Shown piece by piece: positions 19,143 to 28,254 of a stretch of 64,000 nucleotides of DNA. Position numbers and translations under genes: made by a program. The notes beneath the pieces are model-generated. The model was not told the origin of the DNA. It worked only from the letters and a program-made list of their open reading frames with translations, and ran no database searches. The stretch spans positions 124,001 through 188,000 of the forward strand of contig NZ_AMRK01000007.1 of NCBI RefSeq assembly GCF_000299875.1, given 5' to 3'. The stretch comes from Celeribacter baekdonensis B30 (GTDB lineage: Bacteria > Pseudomonadota > Alphaproteobacteria > Rhodobacterales > Rhodobacteraceae). Within the stretch, counting starts at the first letter, position 1, and every line of letters begins with the position of its first letter.

Positions 19143-20390
19143 TTAACCGAGTTTCAATTTGTCGATGCCGATCAGGCGATCATAGAGCCAGTAGAGCACC
19201 AGCACCCCGACCAGAAGCATGGTCGCCAGAGCCGCCGCCATGGACCAGTTGGCCTTGGTCATGTGGAACTGCACCATGTTCGAGAAGAGCTGACCATCGG
19301 CACCGCCGACCAATGCCGGAGTGATGTAGTAGCCAACCGCGAGGATAAAGACCAAGAGCACGCCAGCCCCAATGCCGGGGATGGTCTGCGGCAGGTAAAT
19401 ACGGCGGAAGGTCGTCCAGCTCGTCGCGCCAAGGCTACGGGCCGCGCGGGTGTAACTTGGTGGGATCACACGCATCACGGAATAGAGCGGCAACACCATG
19501 AAGGGCAAAAGGATATGCACCATGGCAATGATCGTGCCGGTCTGGTTGTAGATCATCTGAATACGGCCATCGTCGCCGATGATGCCAAGCGCCACGAGGA
19601 TGCTGTTGATGACCCCTTGGCCTTGCAAAAGCACAATCCAACTTGTCGTTCGCACCAAAAGCGAGGTCCAGAACGGCAACAACACAAGGATCATCAACAG
19701 GTTGGCCTTGGCCATCGGCAGGGTCGCAAGCAAATGCGCGACCGGGAAGGCCAAAAGCAAGCAAATCGCCGTGATGACTGCAGCAACAACAAAGGTTTTG
19801 ATATAAAGTTTGAAATAGATGCGCTGGTTCTCATCCACCTTGACGAGTTTGCCGTCCGCATCCCGTTCACGGTCAAAGGCGATGGTGTAAAAATCCAACG
19901 TCCAAGGGCTGGAGGCCGTCCGCATCGCATTCCAGACACGCGGGTCCTGCCAATCCTCATCAATATCGAGCAGCGCGGCCATATAAGGCGGCTCAAGATC
20001 CGCAGCCTTGCGCGCGGACTTGGTAAAGAGCGAGCGCATGCCAGACACAACATAGTTGATCCGGGTGCCGGCATCCCCCGCCATACGCGTCTCTTTCATC
20101 AGGTTGAGATCGGAGGCCAGCGCCGCATAGGCGGCCTCATCGGGCACGGTGCCCTTTGGGTTCGCCTCGAACCATTGCGTCAGCGCCGGAACGGTTTGGG
20201 AAAAGCCGTCATTGTACACCGAACGCTGCAACATCTGGCCGATGGGCACGGCGAATGTAATCACAATGAATGCGAGCAACGGCAGGACCAGAAAGAAGGC
20301 CCGGCGTTTTGCACGAGCCTGTGCCGTGGCCAAAGCGGCCTTGAGCGGGCGCCCGTCCGCGGTGGTCAACTGAGAAGCGACGTCAGACAT
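19143..20390 (-). CDS. ABC transporter permease (PotB type)
   Basis: Permease of 415 aa, longer than E. coli PotB (about 275) because of a soluble insert between the first helix (ending near residue 60) and the second (near 185). EAA loop YTRAARSLGATSWTTFRRIYLPQTIPG near residue 315. The long periplasmic insert is common in alphaproteobacterial members of this family. It pairs with the PotC-like permease. Confidence 0.88.
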   Translation of the reverse strand: MSDVASQLTTADGRPLKAALATAQARAKRRAFFLVLPLLAFIVITFAVPIGQMLQRSVYNDGFSQTVPALTQWFEANPKGTVPDEAAYAALASDLNLMKETRMAGDAGTRINYVVSGMRSLFTKSARKAADLEPPYMAALLDIDEDWQDPRVWNAMRTASSPWTLDFYTIAFDRERDADGKLVKVDENQRIYFKLYIKTFVVAAVITAICLLLAFPVAHLLATLPMAKANLLMILVLLPFWTSLLVRTTSWIVLLQGQGVINSILVALGIIGDDGRIQMIYNQTGTIIAMVHILLPFMVLPLYSVMRVIPPSYTRAARSLGATSWTTFRRIYLPQTIPGIGAGVLLVFILAVGYYITPALVGGADGQLFSNMVQFHMTKANWSMAAALATMLLVGVLVLYWLYDRLIGIDKLKLG

Positions 20391-20472
20391 CCTTTTTCCT
20401 ATCTTGCTTTATGCGCCAAAGCGGCGCGCCATGCTGCGGCCACTTGTTGACGTCCGAGTCAGAACACGGTTC

Positions 20473-20501
20473 GGCGAAAGAGCTCAGAACGCGCTTTCGC
20501 C
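20473..20501 (-). terminator. Stem-loop between binding-protein gene and permeases
   Basis: GGCGAAAG (20473-20480) pairs with CTTTCGCC (20494-20501) around a 13-nt loop, in the 170-nt gap between the solute-binding protein and the permeases. Hairpins here commonly stabilise the binding-protein message and lower downstream expression; there is no strong T-run. Confidence 0.5.
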
Positions 20502-20560
20502 AGTTTGCCGGAAAACGAGGGGAAGGACGTCCTCCGGCAAGCTTTCGATCCGATGTCGGA

Positions 20561-21646
20561 TCAGTTGGACAGGAGCCACGCGTTGAAACGCTCGCCCAGC
20601 TCGGTCTCACGGTCGACCCAGAAATCCGCAGAAGAGGCCAGCGCGTTGGTCATGTTCGCCGGGTAGGTCGGCAGGTTCGGCGCCATCGGAATGTCGGTGC
20701 CGTTGACATTGCCCACCAGCGGTGCGGCGGATTTACGCGGCGTGCCGTAGGAGATGCGCTCGGAGAAGCGCGCGGAGGGGGCGCTGGAGGTCGCGAATTT
20801 GATGTACTCCATCGCAGCTTCTGTGTTTGGAGCACCTTCGGGGATCACGTAACCTTCCCACTCAAACACCTGACCGTCCCAGAGCACTTCGAAGGGTTTG
20901 CCTTCGTTCACGGCGGCGTTGAAAATCCGACCGTTGTAGGACATGGTCATGACCACTTCGCCATCGGCCAAAAGCTGCGGCGGCTGTGCGCCAGCTTCCC
21001 AATAGATCGCGTCATTCTTGATGGTGTCGAGTTTCGCGAAAGCGCGATCCACACCTTCGTCGGTGTCGAGCACGTCATAAACCTCGGCTGCGGGAACGCC
21101 ATCGGCCATCAACGCCATTTCCAGAACCACTTTCGGGCTCTTCAAAACCCCGCGTTTGCCTGGGAATTTCTCGGTGTCGAAGAAATCGGCGATGGAGGAC
21201 GGTGCCGCACCTTCGGCGAATTTCGACGCATCAAACGCAACGGCGGTGGCATAGATGTCGTTCGGCACCATGCATTCGCTCAGCGTGCCTTCGAGGAAAT
21301 CGTCCATCGCCGGGGTGCCATCGATCCCATCGGGCAGCATCGAGGCATCAATCGGCATCAATTGACCTTCGTCGCACAGGCGCACGGCATCGGAGAGCAG
21401 GAACAGCGCCACGTCGGTGGTCACGTTGCCCGCATCCACTTGGGCTTTCACCGGAGTGGCGGGGTTGTCGGCGTCGACAGAAACAATACCAATGCCAGTT
21501 TCTGCGGTGAATGGCTTGTAATACGCTTCGGTTTCAGCCGCGGAATAAGACCCACCCCAGCTCATGATGGTGATGTCATCGGCCAGCGTTGGAAGTGCAA
21601 GGCCACCAAGCGCCGTGGTGAGCGCGAAAAGAGTCTTCTTGTTCAT
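20561..21646 (-). CDS. ABC transporter solute-binding protein (PotD type)
   Basis: Periplasmic binding protein of 361 aa with a Sec signal peptide (MNKKTLFALTTALGGLALPTLA, cleavage after ALA near residue 22). The mature start DDITIMSWGGSYSAAETEAYYKPF matches the PotD/PotF family. I chose ATG 21646 for the classical signal peptide and GGAGAG upstream; an in-frame ATG at 21658 adds four residues. The ligand is unknown. Confidence 0.88.
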   Translation of the reverse strand: MNKKTLFALTTALGGLALPTLADDITIMSWGGSYSAAETEAYYKPFTAETGIGIVSVDADNPATPVKAQVDAGNVTTDVALFLLSDAVRLCDEGQLMPIDASMLPDGIDGTPAMDDFLEGTLSECMVPNDIYATAVAFDASKFAEGAAPSSIADFFDTEKFPGKRGVLKSPKVVLEMALMADGVPAAEVYDVLDTDEGVDRAFAKLDTIKNDAIYWEAGAQPPQLLADGEVVMTMSYNGRIFNAAVNEGKPFEVLWDGQVFEWEGYVIPEGAPNTEAAMEYIKFATSSAPSARFSERISYGTPRKSAAPLVGNVNGTDIPMAPNLPTYPANMTNALASSADFWVDRETELGERFNAWLLSN

Positions 21647-21733
21647 ATTTCTCTCCATGTTGGATCGGGACTTTCGCGCGGTTCAAGCCGCGCGTCTCTT
21701 GCCTCGCCCCGGTTGAACCGAAGCGAAGAAAAC

Positions 21734-22834
21734 TCAGATCATGTCCAGCGCACGCGCATCAAGCGGGTTCCAACCAATGCGAATGCGTTGGCCGGGGGAC
21801 AAGGGAACCTGGTCAATGGTGTTGCGACATTTCAAGACGAACTCATCATGGCCCGCCACCTTCATGCGGGTGCGCAGAATGTCCCCCATGTAAATCACTT
21901 CGAGCACTTCCGCGTCGATGGTGTGCGACCCTTCAGGGATCAGTTCGGGTTTGAATTCAACACGTTCCGGGCGAATGGACACCAAAGTCTTTTCGCCTTT
22001 TGCGCGGACATTCACCGCCGTCGCATGAATCCGTTCGCCATTCTCAAGACACACCACGGCCCGGTCGCCGTTCAGCTCTTCGATCACGCCGGGCAGTTTG
22101 TTATTCTCGCCAATGAAGCCCGCAACGAAACTGTTGTCCGGCCGTTCATAAAGTTCCGCAGGTGGCGCGAGCTGTTGAATGCGGCCATCGTTGAACACGG
22201 CGACGCGATCCGACATGGTTAGCGCCTCGCCTTGGTCATGGGTCACATAGACGACGGTGATGCCAAGGCTCTCGTGCAGGTGTTTGATCTCGAATTGCAT
22301 ATGTTCGCGCAGTTGCTTGTCGAGTGCACCGAGCGGTTCGTCCATCAACACCAGCTTGGGGTCAAACACCAAAGCGCGAGCCAAGGCGATCCGCTGTTGC
22401 TGCCCGCCCGAAAGCTGGGCCGGGCGACGATTGGCAAAGGCCCCCATCTGCACCATATCAAGGGCGCGTTTGACCTTTGTTTCGCGCTCGGATTTGCCCA
22501 TGCCGCGCACTTCGAGCGGGAAAGCAAGGTTCTCACCCACCGTCATATGCGGGAAAAGTGCGTAGTTCTGGAACACCATACCGATGCCGCGTTTGTGCGG
22601 CGGCACCTGGTTGATCGGTTGACCATCGAGGCGGATCTCGCCATGGGTTGCCGTTTCAAACCCGGCCAACATCATCAGACAGGTGGTTTTGCCACTGCCT
22701 GACGGTCCAAGCATGGTCAGGAACTCACCCTTGGCCAGTTGCAGGTTGAGGTCTTTCACCACGAGGGTCTCGCCATCGTAGCTTTTCTGTACATGTTCGA
22801 AAGACACGAACGCATTGTCGCTGGATGCAACCAT
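21734..22834 (-). CDS. ABC transporter ATP-binding protein (PotA type)
   Basis: ATPase of 366 aa. Walker A GPSGSGKTT near residue 43, Q-loop MVFQNYALFPHMTV near 85, signature LSGGQQQRIALARAL near 140, Walker B LVLMDEPLGALD near 160, H-loop VTHDQGEA near 195. A C-terminal TOBE domain (residues 240-366) fits the PotA group. First gene of the transporter operon. The start at 22834 gives the usual family N-terminus; the open frame extends 16 codons upstream. Confidence 0.92.
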   Translation of the reverse strand: MVASSDNAFVSFEHVQKSYDGETLVVKDLNLQLAKGEFLTMLGPSGSGKTTCLMMLAGFETATHGEIRLDGQPINQVPPHKRGIGMVFQNYALFPHMTVGENLAFPLEVRGMGKSERETKVKRALDMVQMGAFANRRPAQLSGGQQQRIALARALVFDPKLVLMDEPLGALDKQLREHMQFEIKHLHESLGITVVYVTHDQGEALTMSDRVAVFNDGRIQQLAPPAELYERPDNSFVAGFIGENNKLPGVIEELNGDRAVVCLENGERIHATAVNVRAKGEKTLVSIRPERVEFKPELIPEGSHTIDAEVLEVIYMGDILRTRMKVAGHDEFVLKCRNTIDQVPLSPGQRIRIGWNPLDARALDMI

Positions 22835-22934
22835 GACCCAAACTCTCCCCGAGTTTTTTATTGTTGAGCCGTGCTGAGCCAATGAAGCCCGCCGACAAAG
22901 ATTGGGAGGAGTATTGGGAGATGAAAAGTGCGCG

Positions 22935-23040
22935 GGGAGTAAATATACGTCAAAACAACAGTATTATCACGACATCAGACGAAGATCCCGCCTAACAAAT
23001 TTGCAAAGCGTCATATTTTTGTGCAAATATGTCACTTTTA
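22935..23040 (-). promoter_or_regulatory. Candidate transporter promoter with TGCAAA direct repeats
   Basis: AT-rich segment 100-240 nt upstream of the PotA-like gene. TTGCAAAGCGTCATAT (23001-23016) is echoed by GTGCAAATATGTCACT (23021-23036), the TGCAAA cores being exactly 20 nt apart on the same strand. Direct repeats two turns apart suit an AraC-family activator such as the adjacent GbdR-like protein. Confidence 0.4.
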
Positions 23041-23072
23041 AATGCCGTCAAGGTCAATAACGCGTCTAATTT

Positions 23073-24119
23073 TTAATTTTCCACGACGGATGATTGTCGG
23101 AAAGACTGGGGCGTATCGCCGTAACGCCGCCGAAACATGCGACTCAAATGCGAAGAATCACAGAAACCGCAGTCCACGGCGATCTGAGCGACAGACTTTT
23201 GCGTCTTCTCAATCAAGTGTTTGGCAAGGTCCAATCGCATGTCGAGAAAAGCCGCCTGTGGTGACGTGTTCAAGGCGAGGCGGAAGTGGCGCTCAATCTG
23301 ACGTTTGCTGTTGCCCATCCGTAGCGCGACGTCCTGAACCGAGATCGGCGTGTCGATGTTTTGCTGCATCAATAACAGCGCACGCTGGACAATCGGGTCC
23401 TGCGTCTTGAGATCAAGCGGCAGACCCGGCTGTGGTTTTTCCGCCTGAAGCGCATCGTCGATGATCATAATATGCAGGCTTTTGCTGGCCTGCGAGCGGC
23501 CAACATGTTTGTCCACCAAATAGGCGGCCAAATGCGCCGAACTCACCCCACCCGAACAAGTCAGGCGGTCACGATCGACCACAAAAATCTGATCCGCGAC
23601 AGGGCTGAGACCTTCGAATTGCTCTAAAAAATCAGAATGATGAAACCAGCTCACGCAACAACGATACCCGTTGAGCAACCCAACCTGGTGCAGGAAAAAG
23701 GCACCAGTGCAAACCCCAACCAAGGGAACGCCCGCATCCGCAGCCTGATGCAGAAAGCGGTGATAGGCCTGCCCCAGACTGGGAGTTTCATCCATCAACC
23801 CGCCCACCACAACAATGTAATCAAACCGCCGCGGATCGCCCAATCGCTCCTTCGGCTGCACTGTGATGCCACAGCTCGACTGCACAGGATCCATCGTGTC
23901 AGACAGCACAGTCCAGTCACAGAGAATCGGACGGCTGCGATCCCCATCATCGGCGGCAAGACGCAACACATCGACGAAATTGGCAAAGGCACAGAGCGTA
24001 AAGCGGCGCGCTAGGACAAACCCGACGGAAAGACGCGGCCCCTCATCTCTCGCTTTCAGCGCACGCAAGTTTGTCGTGCGCGGTTGCGAAACTGACTCTT
24101 GTGAAGACGGAGTCGTCAT
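23073..24119 (-). CDS. gbdR: AraC-family regulator with GATase1-like domain (GbdR-like)
   Basis: Transcription regulator of 348 aa. The N-terminal DJ-1/PfpI-like (class I glutamine amidotransferase-like) sensing domain has VPLVGVCTGAFFLHQ near residue 125. The C-terminal double helix-turn-helix AraC domain (about 240-340) includes VAQIAVDCGFCDSSHLSRMFRRRYG. This domain pair is the architecture of GbdR, the glycine betaine/dimethylglycine-responsive activator of pseudomonads. ATG 24119 is preceded by GGAGAGAC; the frame opens earlier at 24425. It lies between the transporter operon and etfBA, in the middle of the pathway genes, which supports the role. Which metabolite it senses here is unknown. 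Confidence 0.8.
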   Translation of the reverse strand: MTTPSSQESVSQPRTTNLRALKARDEGPRLSVGFVLARRFTLCAFANFVDVLRLAADDGDRSRPILCDWTVLSDTMDPVQSSCGITVQPKERLGDPRRFDYIVVVGGLMDETPSLGQAYHRFLHQAADAGVPLVGVCTGAFFLHQVGLLNGYRCCVSWFHHSDFLEQFEGLSPVADQIFVVDRDRLTCSGGVSSAHLAAYLVDKHVGRSQASKSLHIMIIDDALQAEKPQPGLPLDLKTQDPIVQRALLLMQQNIDTPISVQDVALRMGNSKRQIERHFRLALNTSPQAAFLDMRLDLAKHLIEKTQKSVAQIAVDCGFCDSSHLSRMFRRRYGDTPQSFRQSSVVEN

Positions 24120-24531
24120 CTTTGTCTCTCCAAACAGGAAACCCCATATCTTTGTCGTAGCGATAATCTCGCTTTGACGCAAACATTCTATTTTTCGACG
24201 CAAAAAGTCGTCAGGTTGCTCCTCACGATGCCGTAATCCGGTTCTCTTGGTGAAAAACGACAAGTGACGTCGGGAGGGTAGGTCAACAGGATCGCAAACA
24301 ACCGCTGACACTGGCGGTCCGTCCGAACGTTTGCGAACACCGCTGCACCTGCGCTCCAAAGATAGCCAAAGACCTGGTGATCGGCATGGCAAACCCGGCC
24401 AGACTGGGAACGCCACCGGGAGCATCGCTTCGGCACCCTGCTCCCCAATCTTGGAAATAATTCAAAGGCCTCGCCATAGGTGAGGGCCACCCCGAAGACT
24501 TTGCGTTTCGGGGCCGACAGAAGAGGGAAAC
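24120..24531. promoter_or_regulatory. 412-nt divergent region gbdR / etfBA with GACGCAAA repeats
   Basis: No gene. Two copies of GACGCAAA on the plus strand (24176-24183 and 24197-24204) are 21 nt apart, 57-85 nt upstream of the gbdR start codon. They are good candidates for an AraC-type operator, possibly for autoregulation. The rest, about 330 nt up to etfB, shows only shadow frames. Confidence 0.45.
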
Positions 24532-25281
24532 ATGAAAGTACTCGTTCCTGTAAAACGGGTGGTCGATTATAATGTGAAAATCCGCGTCAAGGCGGACAAT
24601 TCCGGTGTCGACCTCGCCAATGTCAAAATGTCCATGAACCCCTTTGACGAGATCGCCGTCGAAGAGGCCGTGCGTCTGAAAGAAGCGGGCAAGGCGGATG
24701 AGATCATCGCCGTATCCGTTGGTCCGGCACAAGCGCAAGACGTGTTGCGCACCGCGCTCGCCATGGGCGCAGATCGCGCCATTCTGATCACCGTCGACGG
24801 CACTGTTGAGCCGCTCACCGTTGCGAAACTCCTTAAAGGTGTTGTCGCAGACGTGGCCCCCGAACTGGTAATCCTCGGCAAACAGGCGATCGACGATGAC
24901 GCCAACCAAACCGGTCAGATGCTCTCCGCTCTTCTCGGCTGGTCGCAGGCCACCTTTGCCTCCGAAATCGAGCTGGGCGATGGCACCGCAAAAGTCACCC
25001 GCGAGATCGACGACGGTCTTCAGGCCATTGAGGTCAAACTCCCGGCCATCGTGACCGCCGACCTGCGCCTCAATGAGCCGCGCTACGCCTCTTTGCCGAA
25101 CATCATGAAGGCCAAGAAAAAGCCGTTCGAGACAAAAGAACCCGGCGATTATGGCGTCACTGTCGAGCGTCGCCTGAACGTGTTGCGCGTCGAAGAGCCG
25201 TCTCAACGCGAAGCGGGGATCAAAGTGTCCTCTGCCGCCGAGCTGATCGACAAGCTCAAAAACGAAGCCGGCGTCATCTGA
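24532..25281 (+). CDS. etfB: Electron transfer flavoprotein beta subunit
   Basis: 249 aa. N-terminal [20 protein letters not shown] and the AMP-binding/ETF signature region ([30 protein letters not shown]) are typical of EtfB. With EtfA it accepts electrons from flavin dehydrogenases and passes them to ETF-ubiquinone oxidoreductase. Its position in the cluster suggests it serves the DMGDH-type enzyme at 28255, though it may be the only ETF of the cell and also serve acyl-CoA dehydrogenases. Confidence 0.95.
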   Translation: MKVLVPVKRVVDYNVKIRVKADNSGVDLANVKMSMNPFDEIAVEEAVRLKEAGKADEIIAVSVGPAQAQDVLRTALAMGADRAILITVDGTVEPLTVAKLLKGVVADVAPELVILGKQAIDDDANQTGQMLSALLGWSQATFASEIELGDGTAKVTREIDDGLQAIEVKLPAIVTADLRLNEPRYASLPNIMKAKKKPFETKEPGDYGVTVERRLNVLRVEEPSQREAGIKVSSAAELIDKLKNEAGVI

Positions 25282-25300
25282 CCCAGAGGGAACTTTCAAC

Positions 25301-26233
25301 ATGGCTATTCTTCTTTTCGCAGAACATGACAATGCGAGCCTGTCGGAGCAAACCGCAAAGGCTCTGACGGCCGCGTCCCAAATCGGTGGCGACGTCGATA
25401 TTTTGATCGCGGGCAAAAGTGCGTCTGCCGCCGCCGAAGCCGCCGCAAAACTAAGTGGCGTGCGCAAGGTGTTGTTGGCCGAAAGCGAGGCGCTCGAACA
25501 GCGTCTGGCCGAAGCCGCCGCAGCGCTCATCGTTTCGCTTGCGCCGGAGTATGACACTATTCTGGCCCCAGCCACGACCAGTGGCAAAAACGTACTGCCG
25601 CGCGTCGCGGCGCTGCTCGATGTGATGCAGGTGTCAGAGGTCACCGAAGTGGTGTCCGCCGACACGTTCAAACGTCCGATCTATGCCGGCAACGCCATCG
25701 AAGTCGTGCAACCCACGGATGCCACCAAGGTTCTGACCGTGCGCACCGCGGGCTTTGCCGCCGCAACGGACGGCGGCTCCGCAGAGGTCAGCCCCATCGA
25801 TGCCCCCTCAAACGGCAGCGATCTGTCCTCTTTCATCAAGAACATTCAAACGGAAAGCGACCGCCCGGAACTGAACTCCGCCAAGATCATCGTCTCCGGG
25901 GGCCGTGCTCTTGGGTCTGAAGACAAGTTCAACGAGGTCATCACGCCTCTGGCCGACAAACTCGGTGCCGCTGTGGGGGCGTCCCGCGCCGCAGTGGATG
26001 CGGGCTATGCGGCGAACGATCTTCAGGTAGGTCAAACCGGCAAGGTTGTCGCCCCCGATCTCTACATTGCCTGCGGCATCTCTGGTGCAATCCAGCACCT
26101 CGCAGGGATGAAAGATTCGAAAATCATCGTGGCGATCAATACCGATGAAGACGCCCCAATCTTCCAAGTGGCGGATTATGGCATCGTTGGCGATCTCTTC
26201 GACATCCTGCCCGAGCTCGCGCGCCAACTCTGA
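25301..26233 (+). CDS. etfA: Electron transfer flavoprotein alpha subunit
   Basis: 310 aa, FAD-binding subunit. The C-terminal FAD domain holds [13 protein letters not shown] near residue 195, [17 protein letters not shown] near 225 and [19 protein letters not shown] near 260, all ETF-alpha signatures. It is separated from etfB by 19 nt and forms a heterodimer with it. Confidence 0.96.
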   Translation: MAILLFAEHDNASLSEQTAKALTAASQIGGDVDILIAGKSASAAAEAAAKLSGVRKVLLAESEALEQRLAEAAAALIVSLAPEYDTILAPATTSGKNVLPRVAALLDVMQVSEVTEVVSADTFKRPIYAGNAIEVVQPTDATKVLTVRTAGFAAATDGGSAEVSPIDAPSNGSDLSSFIKNIQTESDRPELNSAKIIVSGGRALGSEDKFNEVITPLADKLGAAVGASRAAVDAGYAANDLQVGQTGKVVAPDLYIACGISGAIQHLAGMKDSKIIVAINTDEDAPIFQVADYGIVGDLFDILPELARQL

Positions 26234-26271
26234 CGCGCGCCTCTCAGACATTTATGAACGGAACCAGACAT

Positions 26272-27129
26272 ATGAGCTCCAATTCCTACATTCTGCGCGT
26301 CGCCTGTGACGACCAGCCGGGCATCGTTGCCACCATCAGCGCCGCCATGTCCTCACGCGGGGCAAACCTCGCTGAATCCAACCAGTTCTGGGATCGCAAG
26401 ACGAACAAATTCTTCCTGCGTATGTCCTGCCTTTTTCCCGAGTCTGTCACCAAGGACAGTGTCGAACTGGCCTTGAAACCTGCCGTCGACCGGTTCAGCC
26501 TGAAACTCAAGGTCGAGGATGAGACCCGCAAGCCGAAGATCATCATCATGGTGTCGAAATTCGACCACGCGATGCTGCACCTTCTGTACCAGATCAAAAC
26601 CGGCTGGCTTGACGCCGAAGTGGCGGCCATCGTGTCCAACCACGAAGACGCCCGCAAAGTCGCCGAACAGGAAGGCATTCCCTTCTATTGCTGGCCGGTG
26701 AACAAAGAGAACAAGACCGAACAGGAAGATAAACTGGCCGCCCTCGTTCAGGAAACCGGGGCCGAGCTGGTGATCCTTGCACGCTACATGCAGGTGATTT
26801 CCAACGAGCTGTCCAATCAGCTCTTTGGTATGATCATCAACATCCACCATTCCTTCTTGCCGTCCTTCAAAGGCGCGAAGCCCTATCACCAGGCCTATGA
26901 CCGTGGTGTCAAACTCATCGGGGCGACCGCGCATTATGTGACGCCTGATCTTGATGAGGGCCCGATCATCGAACAGGAAACCGAGCGCGTCACCCACACC
27001 ATGTCCGCCGAGGATTTCGTCGCAACAGGTCGCGACATCGAATCTCGCGTTCTGGCCCGTGCGGTGAAATATCACCTCGAAGGTCGTGTCATGCTGAATG
27101 ACAACCGTACCGTCGTTTTCACTCCGTAA
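26272..27129 (+). CDS. purU: Formyltetrahydrofolate deformylase
   Basis: Hydrolyses 10-formyl-THF to formate and THF, 285 aa, close to E. coli PurU (280). N-terminal ACT domain ([20 protein letters not shown]) and C-terminal formyltransferase-like domain with [24 protein letters not shown] near residue 195 and the catalytic Asp in [13 protein letters not shown] near residue 228. An in-frame ATG at 26254 would add six residues; neither start has a strong ribosome site. With FolD it regenerates free THF for sarcosine and dimethylglycine demethylation. Confidence 0.93.
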   Translation: MSSNSYILRVACDDQPGIVATISAAMSSRGANLAESNQFWDRKTNKFFLRMSCLFPESVTKDSVELALKPAVDRFSLKLKVEDETRKPKIIIMVSKFDHAMLHLLYQIKTGWLDAEVAAIVSNHEDARKVAEQEGIPFYCWPVNKENKTEQEDKLAALVQETGAELVILARYMQVISNELSNQLFGMIINIHHSFLPSFKGAKPYHQAYDRGVKLIGATAHYVTPDLDEGPIIEQETERVTHTMSAEDFVATGRDIESRVLARAVKYHLEGRVMLNDNRTVVFTP

Positions 27130-27190
27130 TCCCTGTCCGGGAGGGGGCCGGTACGCCGGTCCCTTTTTGACTTTTCAAGGAGGTGCGTCC

Positions 27191-28078
27191 ATGACGGCAC
27201 ATATCATCGACGGAAAGGCATTTGCCGCAGGTCTTGGGGATCGGATTGCCGAGGGTGCTGCTGCGTTTGCTGACAGGACGGGCCGCGCGCCCGGTCTTGC
27301 GGTTGTGCTGGTCGGCTCTGACCCGGCCAGTGAAATCTATGTCCGCAGCAAGGGCCTGATGGCCCGTAAGCTCGGCATGGAGAGTTTCGAACATACCCTG
27401 CCCGCAGAGACCACGCAGGACACATTGATGGCGCTCATCGCGGAATTGAACGCCAATGAGGCGGTGGACGGCATTCTTGTTCAGCTCCCCCTGCCCGACC
27501 ACCTCGACAGCCTTCAGGTGATCGAAGCGATTGACCCGGCCAAGGATGTCGACGGGCTGCATCCGCTGAGCGCGGGGTATCTCGCCTCCGGTCTGCCCGG
27601 TCTGGTGTCCTGCACCCCACTGGGCTGTCTGATGCTGCTCAAAGATCAACTTGGATCCCTCTCTGGACTTGATGCGATTGTCGTCGGGCGCTCGATTCTC
27701 GTCGGCAAACCGATGGCTCAGCTTTTGTTGGCGGAAAACTGCACCGTGACCATGGCGCATTCACGCACGGCTGATCTGGCGGAAAAAGTCGGCAAGGCTG
27801 ATATCGTCGTGGCCGCCGTCGGTCGTGCCGAAATGATCAAAGGCGACTGGATCAAAGACGGCGCCACCGTGATCGACGTCGGCACCAGCCGCGTCATCCG
27901 CGATGGGCAAAAGTACCTCGTGGGGGATGTCGACTTTGCCGCCGCGTCTGAAAAAGCCCGCGCCATCACGCCGGTTCCGGGCGGCGTTGGTCCGATGACC
28001 ATCATGACGCTGATGCACAACACGCTGATCGCCGCTTACCGGCGCAAGAATTATCCAGTTCCGGAGTTGGGTGCATGA
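27191..28078 (+). CDS. folD: Methylenetetrahydrofolate dehydrogenase / cyclohydrolase
   Basis: Bifunctional enzyme, 295 aa, oxidising 5,10-methylene-THF to 10-formyl-THF. Active-site [13 protein letters not shown] (catalytic Lys near residue 56), [11 protein letters not shown]-like segment near 95, [11 protein letters not shown] near 120, and NAD(P)-binding [17 protein letters not shown] near 165. AGGAGG lies 10-15 nt before ATG 27191; the frame opens 93 nt earlier inside purU. Together with purU it drains methylene-THF to formate. Confidence 0.95.
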   Translation: MTAHIIDGKAFAAGLGDRIAEGAAAFADRTGRAPGLAVVLVGSDPASEIYVRSKGLMARKLGMESFEHTLPAETTQDTLMALIAELNANEAVDGILVQLPLPDHLDSLQVIEAIDPAKDVDGLHPLSAGYLASGLPGLVSCTPLGCLMLLKDQLGSLSGLDAIVVGRSILVGKPMAQLLLAENCTVTMAHSRTADLAEKVGKADIVVAAVGRAEMIKGDWIKDGATVIDVGTSRVIRDGQKYLVGDVDFAAASEKARAITPVPGGVGPMTIMTLMHNTLIAAYRRKNYPVPELGA

Positions 28079-28115
28079 CGCCCTGCGACGATATGAAGAT
28101 CGGCACAGATTCTGG

Positions 28116-28159
28116 CCGCGCGACGGGTGTGTCCCGGTGTGTCCCGTCGCGCGGCTTTT
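28116..28159 (+). terminator. Rho-independent terminator after folD
   Basis: Perfect 12-bp stem CCGCGCGACGGG (28116-28127) with CCCGTCGCGCGG (28143-28154), 15-nt loop, then CTTTTG. It separates the etfBA-purU-folD transcript from the following flavoenzyme, which must have its own promoter within 28160-28254. Confidence 0.75.
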
Positions 28160-28254
28160 GTCGGTTTCGGGGCCGACGTTTTCCCCCGTGAATCCCGGCG
28201 CAGTTTCCCCGCGCTATCCACAGACAAGCACCTCGAAAAGAAGGATTGAGAGAT

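Noticed and set aside
18858-20450. 530-codon plus-strand frame opposite the ABC permeases
   Set aside because: His/Gln/Arg-rich shadow of the membrane proteins on the minus strand; no family match seen.
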